From positions 7,933,477 through 7,997,476 of the forward strand of contig OY755045.1 in the NCBI GenBank assembly GCA_963576565.1: a stretch of 64,000 nucleotides of DNA. The letters are read 5' to 3'. The translations under genes and the position numbers were made by a program. The DNA is from Aspidapion aeneum (taxonomy: Eukaryota; Arthropoda; Insecta; Coleoptera; Brentidae). Under the pieces are notes generated by a model. The model searched no databases and was not told the DNA's origin. It was given only the letters and a program-made list of their open reading frames with translations. Shown here piece by piece: positions 9,713 to 21,044 of the stretch (position 1 is the stretch's first letter; each line of letters starts with the position of its first letter).

Positions 9713-11387
9713 TGCCACGACATAAACACACACGTAGGAGGTAGGCAGAGTTCTGAAGTATAGAAATTCATTTCTACAGTAAAAAACCCAACAAAAGAAA
9801 AAGTAAACATCCAGATAATCAAACTAGAACAATGGACAGAACACTACAAGGGACTGCTGCAGGAGACCAGACCCGAATATCTGGCAGCTTCTCCGAGAAG
9901 AGACATAGAAGTACATGGAGAGGAAGTAATCATCGAAAAAGAAATGATAAAAAATAATATTAAAAAACTTAAATCCGGAAAAGCTAGCGGACCTGGGGGA
10001 ATATATGCTGAAATGCTCAAATATGGATCAGAAAAACTACTCGAAAATCTTACATATATTATTAATCAATGCATAAACGGACATCTAGTACCTAATGATT
10101 GGAAAATTGCATTCAGATCCTCAATACATAAAAAAGGAAACAAGCTGGATTGCAACAATTACAGAGGAATTTCAGTAACCAGTACTCTAAGTAGATTGTA
10201 CGGTAGGATTCTTAGAGTTCTAATAGAGAATGATTTTCATGAACAAGAAGAAGAAGAGCAAAGTGGGTTCTTTTTTATCTTAAACAAGTAATTGAGAAAA
10301 GGAGCGCCAGAAATATAGAGACTCATGTTACCTTTGTGGGCCTACAAAAAGCATATGATACCGTTCCAGTAGAAAAATTATGGACAGTTTTAGAGCAAAC
10401 TAATATCAATCATACATACATAAAAGCGATAAAAGAACTATGCAATGGGTCAAATTCTAAAATTAAAATTGGAAATCGACTTTCAAAAGAATTCCTGGTA
10501 ACAAAAGGCTTAAGACAGGGATGTTGTAAAAAAAAACTGGAAACGTAAAGTGCACGGCATGGGAATACTACTTAACGACCGATTTAGCATATACACACTA
10601 CAGTTTGCTGACGACCAAGTAATTGTGGCTAATGATAAAGAAGACATGGAGTATATGATGAGAAAGTTAACAGAAGAATACCAAAAGTGGGGATTAACAG
10701 TGAACGTGGACAAGACACAGTACTTATGTATTGGAAACGAATCCAGTGAGTACTAGAAAATGGACAAACAATATCTCCATGCAATGAGTATGTATACTTG
10801 GGTGTCACATTTGATAAGACAGGAACAGACTGTAAAGAATTGGAAAAAAGAATATAGTAAAAGCAAAAAAAATTATTGGATGTCTTAACAGTATTTTATG
10901 GAGCAGAGAGATAAAAAAGAATGTAAAATTTAACATATATGAAACAATGGTCAAAAGCACGCTGTTGTATGGAATAGAGACTTGTCGCGTAACAGAAAAA
11001 TACAAAACAAAAATGGAAAGTGTCGAAATGGATGCAATAAGAAGATCAATGAGAATATCTAGAATAGATCACATAAGAACTGAGATCATAAAAGTAAGAA
11101 TGGGAATCGAGGGAAGCATAACGGATGACATCACAAAAAGGCAACTGATATGGTACGGCCATGTACAACGGATGAACGACGAAAGATTACCAAAGCAGGT
11201 CCTAGAATAGCAACCAATAGAGCGCAGAAAAAGAGGGCGTCCTAAACTAGAATGGCAACAGTCAATCCAAAGATCAATGAGTCAAAAGAATCTGACAGAC
11301 GATGATTGTCAGGATCGAAGGAGGTGGAGAATAGGCGTCGGACAACGTAGAAAAACGTTCTAAACCGACATAGTAGTAGTAAACCCA
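9706..11387. repeat. Target-site duplication of LINE insertion (AAACCCA)
   Basis: AAACCCA is present at 9706-9712 and 11381-11387. Removing 9713-11387 restores a nearly normal satellite unit, so the duplication marks the LINE insertion. Confidence 0.75.
9713..11380 (+). mobile_element. RTE-like LINE (family B) inserted in satellite, RT region
   Basis: A 5'-truncated copy encoding the linker and reverse transcriptase. Visible are IKKLKSGKASGPGGIYAEML (RT N-terminus, about 9956-10014), NYRGISVTSTLSRLYGRIL, a damaged first-Asp region GLQKAYDTVPVEKL (Asp replaced by Gly), and LQFADDQVIV with both catalytic Asp residues (about 10600-10630). Then come LTEEYQKWGLTVNVDKTQYL, LLYGIETCRVTEKYKTKM and LIWYGHVQRMNDERLPKQ. 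Frameshifts and stops fall near 10290, 10548, 10756 and 11208. A deletion after QGC removes the SPTLF segment. It ends in a TAG-repeat tail. A longer sister copy lies at 60981-62860. Confidence 0.85.
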
Positions 11388-11716
11388 CAAAACCAAAATG
11401 GCCAAACTATGAAAATTCATATTTCAAAAACTATATATTTTATCAACAAAAGCACCGAGTTGCAGTATAAAAGGGTCATAGAGATGCGAAAAACCCACAC
11501 CATGAGTTAAGATTCGGAAAAACATCATTTAGCGAATTTTAAATTAGGAAAACCCATAAAACCAAAATTGCCAAACTTTGAAAATTCATATTTTAAAAAC
11601 TATATACTTTATCAACAAAAGCACCGAGTTGCAGTATAAAAGGGTCATAGAGATGCGAAAAAACTACACCATGAGTTAAGATTCGTCATTTAGCGAATTT
11701 TACGGTAGGGAAATTT
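11381..11716 (+). repeat. 170-bp satellite, right part (about 2 units)
   Basis: The array resumes in register immediately after the LINE. Unit starts at 11482 and 11652 give a 170-base period, and the last unit stops at GGTAGGGAAA. Confidence 0.85.
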
Positions 11717-12427
11717 CTTAGTAGAAGAAGCAACAATCTGTGAAGGTATTTGTTCGCTTACTAAACTAAGTTACATAATATATCTATATGAAATAACTCA
11801 ATATAAATAAGTACAAATTTATTAATAAGAAGAAAAATTATGTTGCCTTAAAAACACTACCACCCTGTACACAGTGTTTCGTTAATATCTCTAAGTCACA
11901 ACATTTAATCTCAGTGCTCTGACAAATACCAATAATACCCTATAGAGTTTATATTGGCGCAACAGGATGGCTGCTCAGTTAGTTGGTCTTCTATGGCCTT
12001 ACAGAAAGACATGTTTTAAATTTAATTAATGAGAAAATAGCTGCCGTTTCGGCATGTCACGTAACGGCCATTGATATTTTTAAAGGACGATTTTACGTGC
12101 TTCCACCATCGATCTAAATAATTATCTATTCCATAATGAAATATCCGACAATCGAATACAACATCCAATCTACAATAAACCTTTAACAATAATATTGCTG
12201 TGGAGGAACTTATTCTTGATCAAACTAGCACAGACACTAAACGGAGATCAACGAGCGATGGAATCGAGCGTTGCAGCTTATATATCAATCGAGCTCAGTC
12301 GATGCAGCCCGAAAAGCAGTCGAGCTCAGGCGATAGCACACGAATGGATGGACTATGTGCGAATGCCGCCGAATAAACACGTTGGTACACGACCTGAGAC
12401 GAGCATTAGCCGAAAAGATATCAGTCT
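11717..12427. other. Non-coding; distal part distantly related to the 277-bp tandem unit
   Basis: No gene seen. Around 12300-12345 the order CCGAAAAGCAGTCGAG, then GATAGCACACGAATGG, resembles CCGAAAAACAATCGAT...GATCACACTCACGATTG in the tandem units at 13.9-14.4 kb. This may be a diverged upstream unit of the same array. Confidence 0.4.
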
Positions 12428-12642
12428 TCACACTGCATAGCGATTCACGCAGCCCACGAGAAAGACCGGCCCGGGCGCGGAAATATCACGTGACCGTAGG
12501 ACGCTCACAAAAAAACGCCTCACGGTCCGCTGTCATTATAAAACATGTGTGTTTTCAGTTTTGGTATGTTTGTTTACGTCGATTTTTTTTTTTAATTCGG
12601 GCACGAATTTTATGTGAATTTTGTCAAAGTTATTAAAATAAC

Positions 12643-12676
12643 GCAGCCCACGAAAAAGACTGTAGTGGGCTGCGTT
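12643..12676. repeat. Internal hairpin made from the element's own terminal sequence
   Basis: ACGCAGCCCAC and its complement GTGGGCTGCGT surround 12 bases that begin GAAAAAGAC, as in the left TIR. It is an extra TIR tip, inverted on itself, about 195 bp inside the left end. Confidence 0.7.
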
Positions 12677-12835
12677 AAAATAATTAATGGCTAATGAGTA
12701 AATTATAAAAAAAAGACCTATAAGATAAACAATGCCGCGAACGTGTAATTAGTGTTGTTCCTTGTCGGTCCAACTATAAAACTGAAACCTAATATGATGC
12801 AAACGGGAAAGATGTAGTAAAAGATAAGATGTTGA

Positions 12836-13260
12836 ATGAGATTGATCAAGTAATAGACGTCCTTAGTGACATTTTCGTTAGTGAGAGTGAAATATGTGTT
12901 CAGTTGTCATTCCTTATTAAACAATTAGGTCTCTTGAAAAGGTAACCTGAGAATCGAAGATATGGTGGATACACTTTAATGTTGGCTTCATCTTTGTTTA
13001 TCCAGTCATCAAGTGCATACACGTCCATTTACAATTCTAAGGTAATATGTCTTCCGCACCCTCGCAATATTAAAAAACTGATTTGTAAAATATTGTTAAC
13101 AGATAGTAATCTCTCTGGTAGTGTGAAATATTTAAAAAAGTAAGATACAGCTTTTAAAAGAACATGAGTTAGTAGTTAACTTACACTTTAATGAAATATA
13201 TATTAAGCTTTGTGCTGGGTAATTTTTCAAAAAAACTATTGACGACCACTACATTCAATT
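12836..13260 (+). pseudogene. P/THAP-type transposase fragment
   Basis: The first frame (from ATG at 12836) reads MLNEIDQVIDVLSDIF... and stops after LGLLKR. A shifted frame then gives YGGYTLMLASSLFIQSSSAY, VICLPHPRNIKKLICKILL and NLSGSVKYLKK. Another shift gives LLKEHELVVNLHFNEIYIK. The ...LPHP(R/Y)...L and the hydrophobic-DE(I/V)xIK blocks are characteristic of the transposase domain of P elements and THAP9-like proteins. The expected catalytic Asp in the last block appears as Asn. With several frameshifts and stops it cannot be functional. The assignment is from remembered family motifs only. Confidence 0.5.
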
Positions 13261-13891
13261 CATTGAATGTGAAAACCATCTCACTTATTCACAAAATTAC
13301 TTGTTTTTTTTTTTAAATAAATTATTGTGAAATGTTTTATATTGAAAATTTTTCTTCAGATAACTCTAGCGAGTGTTTTTGTAGAGAAAAACTATTGTCA
13401 AATCTTGAAAAAATTAGTTTAGGGGCTTGTAAAGTTTTTTAAAATAACTTTATTAAAAAGCACAATGATTTAGTGTCTGCTAATAAATCTTTGAATAAGA
13501 ACTCAGACAAAGATGATGACACTCAAAGAAAAATTAAAAATCTAAAAGCTTAGGTTTGATATGTCCAATTTTGAAAGAGAAAGTATAGATTTGAAGTTAC
13601 TAACGATATTATGTACCTAATATATGTACCTGAAGATATTAGAGTGCAAATTTTGTATAATTTTTTATTTTATAGATTCAGTTCTTTTATCCATAATAAA
13701 CACATATATCAGCAAAATATTTTTTTCAATTTTTGCCTATAAAAGAACAAAAATTTTTTGTTAATTTATTTAAATTGTGTAAAAACATATAATATATTAA
13801 GCAATACAATAAGAATCCTGGGACTCCTAAGATCACGTGACCGCCGACTTGCTTATAACGCGCCATGGCCGGTCTTTATCGTTGGCTGCGT

Positions 13892-14455
13892 TCACACTGC
13901 ATAGCGATTCAGCTCAAGGAACCCTCGACATTTGTCGAGAAAACACGACTGCATGATCTTTAAAGAAACTCGTCCTTATACGAGCTAACACAAGTCCGAA
14001 AAACAATCGATTTTAGTCGAGATCACACTCACGATTGCCAGGAACATGAACGAAGAAAAACTCTTCGTTACTCTTTACCGAGGACCAAACAGTATATTGT
14101 TCCTTGTCCTTACTTAAGTGAAGAGCATTAATAAACACGTTTCACCTTAATTTTCCGTTTTAATAGTTTTCTAATTTTCACACTGCATAGCGATTCAGCT
14201 CAAGCCACCCTCGACATTTGTCGAGAACACACGACTGCATGATTTTTAAAGAAACTCGTCCTTATACGAGCTAACACAAGTCCGAAAAACAATCGATTTT
14301 AGTCGAGATCACACTCACGATTGCCAGGAACATGAACGAAGAAAAACTCTTCTTTACCGAGGACCAAACAGTATATTGTTCCTTGTCCTTACTTAAGTGA
14401 AGAGCATTAATAAACACGTTTCACCTTAATTTTCCGTTTTAATAGTTTTCTGATT
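13892..14455 (+). repeat. Tandem duplication, about 277-bp unit x2
   Basis: Unit 1 (13899-14176) and unit 2 (14177-14450) both run from CACACTGCATAGCGATTCAG to ATTTTCCGTTTTAATAG and share internal words TTTAGTCGAGATCACACTCA and AACAGTATATTGTTCC. Unit 2 lacks a short CGTTACT insertion. The function is unknown. Non-coding sequence follows to 14820. Confidence 0.85.
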
Positions 14456-14820
14456 TTTTTAATCACTGTTTTTTTTTCTAATTCTTTACTGCTAGCACTG
14501 CTAGTAGTTCAGTGGTGTTTTATAAATGCTCTCATGCGAAAAACATGCACGCAACGCAAATGTGCGATCCTGCGGAATTTTTATTGAGAGCCCTTTGAGA
14601 GGTGCCTGCGTGAGCTGCGGACATGATTTATTATCTTAACTAACTCATTAAAGCAAAGAAACTTAAACAAAGTTGCTTGCATTAAGTTAGGTTAGGCATA
14701 GGCAAAGTATAATAAGTCTTCCAGTAACCAAAAACTATTTTTATTCCTGTCAGAGTTTAATATTGGCTTCTCACCTGACACTTTGCTCCCAAATCGCATA
14801 GATCGACCTTGATTCCTCTC
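14456..14820. other. Non-coding, nothing recognised
   Basis: Unique-looking sequence between the tandem duplication and the 610-bp element. No ORF or repeat structure that I can support. Confidence 0.4.
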
Positions 14821-15430
14821 AGCAAGGCCAACACAAAAATAGAGGCCACGACCCTGAAAAAATCAGCTGTTCTCCCGGGGCTGAATTTTACATTGGGTCT
14901 TATGGGAGGTCAGACGTTTTTTTATGATATTTTCAAAATGGCACTACAGATTTCCGCAAAATTTCAGTGGAATATTCTCAGACACCATCCCGATATTCCA
15001 CCAAAGGTTTGTAAGGAAGCAACATGATTAAAAGGTTAAAATCTTTAAGATTTAGCATTCCTTATTTTGAATTCAAATTACCCGCCATGTACCAAATGCC
15101 AACTGTTATATGACATGTATTTGACTTTGTCATATGTGATTGTCACATTCGCTTCTGCTTTAAACTTAATTTTTGTGTGAGCTAATGAAGCGGTTATGAA
15201 AAATTAGGGCTTACTATACGTTTAAAAAACTTGTTCTGCCAGAATAAAGTAAAAACAATCTCAAAAACGGCTTTATTTAACAAAAAATCAAATATCCATG
15301 AACCGTCATTCCAACTTCAATATTTTAAAGACAATCAGCTGTGTCGTAACGTGACCATCAAAAAAAAATCAGCCCCGGATGTGACGTCAACAAAGTGGAG
15401 GATCGTGGCCCGTCCATTTTGATAGCCCTG
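14821..15430 (+). mobile_element. 610-bp inverted-repeat element, copy A
   Basis: The element runs from GCAAGGCCAACACAAAAATA to TTTTGATAGCCCTG. The ends are imperfect inverted repeats that both include a GGCCACGA/TCGTGGCC block. A second inner pair, CCCGGGGCTGA near 14875 and TCAGCCCCGG near 15370, adds symmetry. There is no transposase. Short open frames are repeated in all three copies but have no recognisable domain and differ by frameshifts. Superfamily unresolved. Confidence 0.7.
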
Positions 15431-16038
15431 CTCAAGGCCAACACAAAAATAGAGGCCACGACCCTGAAAAAATCAGCTGTTCTCCCGGGGCTGAATTTTA
15501 CATTGGGTCTTATGGGAGGTCAGAGGTTTTTTTATGATATTTTCAAAATGGCACTACAGATTTCCGCAAAATTTCAGTGAAATATTCTCAGACACCATCC
15601 CGATATTCCACCAAAGGTTTGTAAGGAAGCAACATGATTAAAAGGTTAAAATCTTCAAGATTTAGCATTCCTTATTTTGTATTCAAATTACCCGCCATGT
15701 ACCACATGCCAACTGTTATATTTGACATGTATTTGAATTTGTCATATGTGATTGTCACATTCGCTTCTGCTTTAAACTTAATTTTTGTGTGAGCTAATGA
15801 AGCGGCTATGAAAAATTAGGGCTTACTATACATTTAAAAAAAATTGTTCTGCCAGAATAAAGTAAAAACAATCTCAAAAACGGCTTTATTTAAAATAAAA
15901 TCAAATATCCATGAACTGTCATTCCAACTTCAATATTTGAAAGACAATCAGCTGTGTGGTAACGTGACCATCAAAAAAAAAATCAGCCCCGGATGTGACA
16001 AAGTGGAGGATCGTGGCCCGTCCATTTTGATAGCCCTG
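15431..16038 (+). mobile_element. 610-bp inverted-repeat element, copy B (head-to-tail)
   Basis: About 95% identical by eye to copy A and directly adjacent in the same orientation, sharing the junction GATAGCCCTGCTCAAGGCC with no spacer. It ends at TAGCCCTG. Differences include a small deletion after CCGGATGTGAC at the 3' side. Confidence 0.75.
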
Positions 16039-16076
16039 CCCTGCTCTCAGTAGTAACTCGGATCCACGGTGACTAA

Positions 16077-16183
16077 AATAGACCGGTGTTCGGATCTTAT
16101 ATATATATATGAATTTTTCACGTCACTGGTGGTCCAGCTGATTTTTGTAAACAAAACATATAAGATCCGAACACCGGTCTATT
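16077..16183. repeat. 107-bp hairpin-forming repeat with 26-bp perfect arms
   Basis: The left arm 16077-16102 begins AATAGACCGGTGTTCGGATC. It is the exact reverse complement of 16158-16183. A (TA)n run lies at the inner end of the left arm. Likely a tiny MITE or a foldback remnant. Confidence 0.8.
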
Positions 16184-16799
16184 CTAGGGTCTGTCATTAT
16201 TTTTATATGCGTCTTTGTTTATACCAAATGAAAAACAATGACAAGAACAGAAATATTGACAATATTATTAATGATGTGAGGGCCACTTTTTAGGAATATT
16301 ACAGCGTTTATCCTACTGGGGTTTTGCTCGGACATTTTGTTTTTATTGCATAGTGTTAGTTGACGTGAAAATTGAAAACATGAGTCTCATAATTTTGCGC
16401 GAATCGTTTTGATCGGGTGGCGCATAATTCGACAAACTGTCAATTACTAGTTCGTGACGTGATAAAACTTTACATACAAACTCTTGACTTCTCAAAGAAC
16501 ATGCTGATTGTCATTTGGGCGTCGCAAATAGTCAGAAAAGAAAACCTAAATTGTATTTTCTCTTTTAAATTTAGAACGTTTCATCCACTTATTATTTTCA
16601 ACGAAAACAGATATCGATTCTACAAAAAGAATACAATACAAAACAAGGTAGGTATTTTTGTTATTTATTCACTCTGTTTAAATGAATTGGTTTCGTGTTT
16701 TACTAAATATGGAAATATTCAAAAACATCATATCTTTTAACATTTTAAACACACACTTTTTTGCAAAACGATTTTTAATACTTTTATCGGAGTTGTTGA
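16184..16799. other. Non-coding, nothing recognised
   Basis: A 107-codon open frame at 16417-16740 has no recognisable motif and sits in AT-rich DNA just upstream of a truncated LINE. I do not support it as a gene. Confidence 0.4.
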
Positions 16800-17727
16800 G
16801 AAAACATGGGTCTAATAGTACTTGAAGCCCTAATTAAGGAACAAGAGTTGGATGCAACTCTAGGAATGATATCTGACATCATGCACGACACGGTGTACAG
16901 CAGAAAGCTATACAACATTATACTCCCGGATAGGGAAGACTGGATAAGGAACAGGGCCAATTTTTCAAATAACGATAGTTTCTGGTATACCGACGGATGC
17001 AAAATGCCATCAGACGTTGGATCTGGAGTTGTTAATGTTCAAGAATAAGTCAAGATTAAACATAGTCTCGACCAATTGGCTACTATATTTCAGGCCGAAC
17101 TTATAGCCATTGAAATGTGTGCTCGGTGGATTACTAACCACAAATGGACCATAGGAAAATAAAAATCTTCTCCGAGAGTCGTGCAGCCTTAAGAGTACTT
17201 GATTCCTATACGGTCTCATCAATAACCGTGAGGATTTGCAGGGATTCGCTGAATTCGCTTGGTAGAGCTAACAATGTGTCATTGGTATGGATACCAGGGC
17301 ATTCTGGGCACGAGGTCGCAGACTAAGCAGCAAGGAAAGATATATCTGCCGAATTCTTCGGCCCCGAATCAGCCTTTGAAATATCATAGAATGCTGCTAA
17401 ATCAGCCATATTAAAATATGCCAGAACTGGCTTACTCTAAAGAGTTCATTAAGGGAGCTTATAGAAAGAGAGCCAGGAACATCATTGGACTTAACAGACA
17501 GGAGCTCCGTCCCACTGCTCAGAATCGGACCAATAGAAGAGCCCGACTGTAGGCTCTGTATGGAGGATGACGAAACAGTCAGACATGTACTGTGCGAATG
17601 TCCGGCTATTGCACATTAAAGTCAGAACACTTTCGGTGAGCCTCAGATTGATTCAAAAGATGTGAACAGTGTCTCACTTAAACTGATAGCCAACCTTTTT
17701 GAAGTATTAGGCATACAGTGGTGAGAA
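16800..17727 (+). mobile_element. LINE 3' fragment with RNase H and zinc-knuckle tail, pseudogenic
   Basis: The frame 16806-17048 ends in DREDWIRNRANF...FWYTDGCK, the RNase H start with its first catalytic Asp (TDG). A second frame supplies the next part (FQAELIAIEMC), and 17144-17326 gives IFSESRAALRVL and VSLVWIPGHSGHEVAD, the expected RNase H C-terminus with SESRAAL in place of SDSRAAL. Further on, CRLCMEDDETVRHVLCECPAI is the Cys/His cluster found after RNase H in R1/I-group LINEs. The coding ends GIQW then TGA near 17724. Endonuclease and RT are missing. At least two frameshifts and several stops are present. Confidence 0.75.
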
Positions 17728-19341
17728 ACTACTTAAAAGTGCGCCAAAATAGACCAACCCCAACAAACAATTAAAGTTGTAACGACGAAACCCCAACTAG
17801 AAAGAATTTCTTAAAAGTAACCGCAACGTACTCCCGCTACGTCTCAGTATACCATACAGCGACGTTATAATTCCCTAAGTGGGGAACCAATTTCTGGTTA
17901 TAACTACTTGGCCAAGTGTTTAAAGTCACTGTAGTAACAACTACACTACTACGTCGTAGCCAGGTATCTACTACGTCGTAGAGGCTGTTTTTTTTTCCGT
18001 AATGGCATAAAAGTTGCGATGTAGTTGCAAATAATATAATCGTTTCTTTTTGGTAGAATTGTTACACAATATGGTGGACACAACAGTAAACAGACTCGCT
18101 TAGTTTTTTTGTTTGGTTATGGTTATAATATGAACTATGTTATCCAAAAGTGTGAGAATTTACGAGCAGAGGATCAAAATTCGAGTGCGACGCAAAGTTT
18201 TTTGTATAACATGCATTATATATATTGCAAAAAACCGGTGCGCCCGTAAAATTGAGCCGTTTTCTGGTAGCTGATGGAATTTTAGTGTTGCGATTTTGGA
18301 GGTTATGTTTTCATAATCGACAGTTAACTCCAACAAATGGTGCTTAAGAAGAGCATTTTTGGTAAGCTTCAACTAATTTGTTTATAAAATAGTATGGCTC
18401 TTTAATATGAGCTCATAAATCGACAACAAAAATATTAAATTTTCTTTCTTAACTAAAAACATGGCGTCCCAAACTATATTCCCTGATAGTCGAAAAGGTT
18501 ACTTGAAAGTAGTTGCGGCTTTAAAGTTGATCCAAAAAGTTATTTTGTCTACATTGTTACATCAGATGTTACTATGATGACACAAACTTTTGTGGTAAAA
18601 ATTAAAGTTATAATGTAGTTGTCGGATACACTTGTTTGGGACTCCAATGAAGCTTAACTTTCTAGTGGTAATTAAGTAGGATATAAAAGTCAGGGCGACT
18701 ACGCAATAACGACTAAAAAGAAAGTAAAACTTTAGCAACGTCCTATTGTGGTAGAGAAGACTATCAGAATCGACTATCAAGAAACAATCCTATGAAGTAG
18801 TTTAGAGGGTCGTTTTTACGAAACATCTACTATTCCCTGATACTAAATAGTAGTTAGAACTAAAAAGTAACAAATTTTGGTTGGGATCACCACATTTCTA
18901 CTACAAAAAAGTAGCAAAGCCTTTAGAACATGTAGCCGCTACTATAAATGTTATTTGGGACTGGTGGTCGCAGTGGAAGAGCTGCAAGGTCCATTCATAT
19001 ATGAATTATCAACATCATCAATGGTAATTGAAAATCTCTTTATTAAGAAACGCCCAATTTACCACCATCCGGTGGTTTAACATGCCCTGTACAGGTGTTA
19101 AGATCTTAATCTGAATAAGAAGTTAACTTAGAGTCACCAATTTTTTTCAAGTTTAAGAAAATCGTGGACTTACGCCAACTCTATTCTAAGTATTGCACGA
19201 AATACCTTGCGTTTTTCTTAAGTATACTTACACCATAATAATTCCAGGCTTGCCATTCTGAGCCTGTCATTATGAGAGAACAGAACAGTTTTCTTCTGAA
19301 ACCACAGAACAAAGATCTAAATCTGGTACAGGGTCAGAGAA
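17728..19341. other. Unassigned stretch with repeated CTACGTCGTAG words
   Basis: No protein match. CTACTACGTCGTAG occurs twice in direct repeat (17946-17959 and 17968-17981), each containing near-palindromic TACGTCGTA. Small Thr/Tyr-rich frames here are probably chance. I could not find matched terminal repeats bounding this region. Confidence 0.4.
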
Positions 19342-20426
19342 CAGTGCCCGCCAGTCGCGGCTGGTGACGTTATAATTTGGGGGGGGGGGGGGGCAGAAAT
19401 TTAAATTGAATGAAAAATAAGATAAAAAAACTTATCGAAACAATTTTATTTTAGTATTTTCTAAACAAGCTACTTGGTCTAGTTTTTAATTTATGTGTTT
19501 AGAGATAAAGTCCATTCTCCTTTCTTTTTTATAGCTCCGTAGAGCAACCTAATTATTGTCACATTTTCATTATATTCGGTAATTTTTTGCCTATAGGCAC
19601 TATTCAATTGGCATCTAATATTAGTCTTGCCTACCATAGAAAATTCTATGTGGTTATTTAAATGAACACCAGTTACTTTGTGTCTTTTTAACTTAACACT
19701 AAAGTGCTTAATATCACCCATTCCCTTTGCACGCAGGATCACTTCGTGGACTGTTCATAACAAGACAAATAACGCAAAAAAAAGCATTAATTTTTTTCAC
19801 AACCACACAACCAGTTTTTAGCATCGTATAATTTTTTATTAAATTTTCTATTATAAGTTTTTATGGAACCCCCCTCGGCATTACACTAAAATTTTGGTTA
19901 GTTTTTAGGTCCGGTCTATGTGGCTCTAAAGCTTTTATTTGTAATCGAAGTTCATATGTCAACGTATTTAAATTTGCACAGTTAATTATGTAATCGACGA
20001 TATTTATTTCTATTTTATAAACAAACGATAACAAAAACAAACAATGACACGCGACCGGCAAGGCTTTTTACTACTGACAAAGGCCAAATAAAAACCGAAC
20101 GAACCGAACGTTTCCACACGATGATGATAGCCGACGTCAACTAAAACAAACATTACTCCCGCCCCTGCGCGAGAACAGCCACCCATACGCCGCTGATGAA
20201 CGGGTGAAATTGAAACCTTGCGCGGCGCTGCCGGCTTGTAATTATTTACGCCAAAAAAGTTCACCCAATTAATCGCTTATTGTTAACCACAGATAACAAA
20301 AAGAACTAGAAAATGATGTCGTAAGGGAAGATTTAACTTTTTTTAAATAAATCAATTAAAAATACTGTTTGTTGTCTAGTTTTGAGAGGGCACTACCCCG
20401 TTACCCCCTCTGTAGCAGCGCCACTG
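19342..20426 (-). mobile_element. hAT transposon remnant (ZMYM1-like transposase family), copy 1
   Basis: The ends are hAT-like. The left end has CAGTCGCGGCTGGTGACG followed by a long G run. The right end is the reverse complement of CAGTGGCGCTGCTACAGAGG with a GGGGG run. No 8-bp duplication is visible, so the edges are approximate. Minus-strand transposase fragments occupy 20030-19491. Relatives with the same internal sequence lie at 36163-36665 and 63586-64000. Confidence 0.65.
19491..20030 (-). pseudogene. hAT (ZMYM1/TTF-type) transposase N-terminal remnant
   Basis: On the minus strand KIEINIVDYIINCANLNTLT followed by YELRLQIKALEPHRPDL resembles the N-terminus of ZMYM1-like hAT transposases (VDY......LTYE.RLEIK.LG.HRP). 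Further on, 19742-19491 gives DIKHFSVKLKRHKVTGVHLN, IEFSMVGKTNIRCQLNSAYR and ITEYNENV. This matches the segment just before the catalytic core (L..H..S..H......F...RI...L.......I..HNE.V). The TTF zinc-finger segment between them and the whole DDE core are missing. The same first block is conserved in the copies at 36 and 63.9 kb. Confidence 0.6.
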
Positions 20427-21040
20427 ATTAATACTACTTTTGAATTAATTAGTTTTAATCCCGGTTCTCGAATTCTCTATATTCTTTAGTAATCTCATTC
20501 TCTACCGGCTGCCCCAAATTTTTCAAACCAATGTCTTCCTCTGCAAAATGATTCTTCGACTTTAAAGTTCTTATATCGGCTTCACCAAACTAATCTCTTC
20601 GAAAATCAATAAAAAAATCATCAGTACTTTGTCGTGATCCACGCCTGGTACCTTTTTGGGATGCAAACTAGCCACTTGCCAAGCCAAATAGGTGCTTTAA
20701 ACTTGCAGCTACAGCTTCGCGGTGAGAAAACCATAACAGTATTATTATAAAGTTGTAAAATCTTTGTTCAGAACAATGGGAACATAACGTACACATCGGA
20801 GGTTTACCTAAATAAAGAGCGAATTGTTTGTTTACTTTATATAGGTGCACGCGTATGCAAACAAGTCTTGAGAATCAGGTGTTCTATTCGACAATCCGTA
20901 CAGATTTTGAAAAATCTATTCCTGCGGAAAACGTTATGTTCGTACAAAATTTAACAATAATTAATCTATGACCAGAGAAGTGCCACAGAAGTTAACAAAT
21001 GAGTCAAAAAATGGAATTAAACCGGGGCTATAATTTTTTA
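20427..21040. other. Non-coding, nothing recognised
   Basis: No supported coding region or repeat structure between the hAT remnant and the mariner remnant. Confidence 0.4.
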
Positions 21041-21044
21041 CAAC

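Larger units (their letters stand above)
12447..13891 (+). mobile_element. P/THAP-like DNA transposon, decayed
   Basis: Imperfect TIRs of roughly 55 bp run inward from ACGCAGCCCACGAGAAAGAC at the left and GGTCTTTATCGTTGGCTGCG at the right, both continuing to a CACGTGACCG block (12488 and 13835). Inside is a plus-strand relic of a P-element/THAP-type transposase (12836-13260). A third copy of the terminal word forms a hairpin at 12643-12676. P-family duplications are normally 7-8 bp, so the 19-bp flanking repeats are odd. Confidence 0.6.
12428..13910. repeat. 19-bp direct repeats flanking the P-like element
   Basis: TCACACTGCATAGCGATTC is present at 12428-12446 and 13892-13910, abutting both ends of the element exactly. 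The same word starts the second tandem unit at 14177-14195. The repeats could therefore be a very long target duplication, or the result of insertion and recombination within a tandem array. Confidence 0.8.

Noticed and set aside
20190..20225. CTGATGA followed by GAAA, resembling a hammerhead core
   Set aside because: The intervening ACGGGTGAAATT cannot form stem II, and no stem I or III pairs, so it is a chance match.
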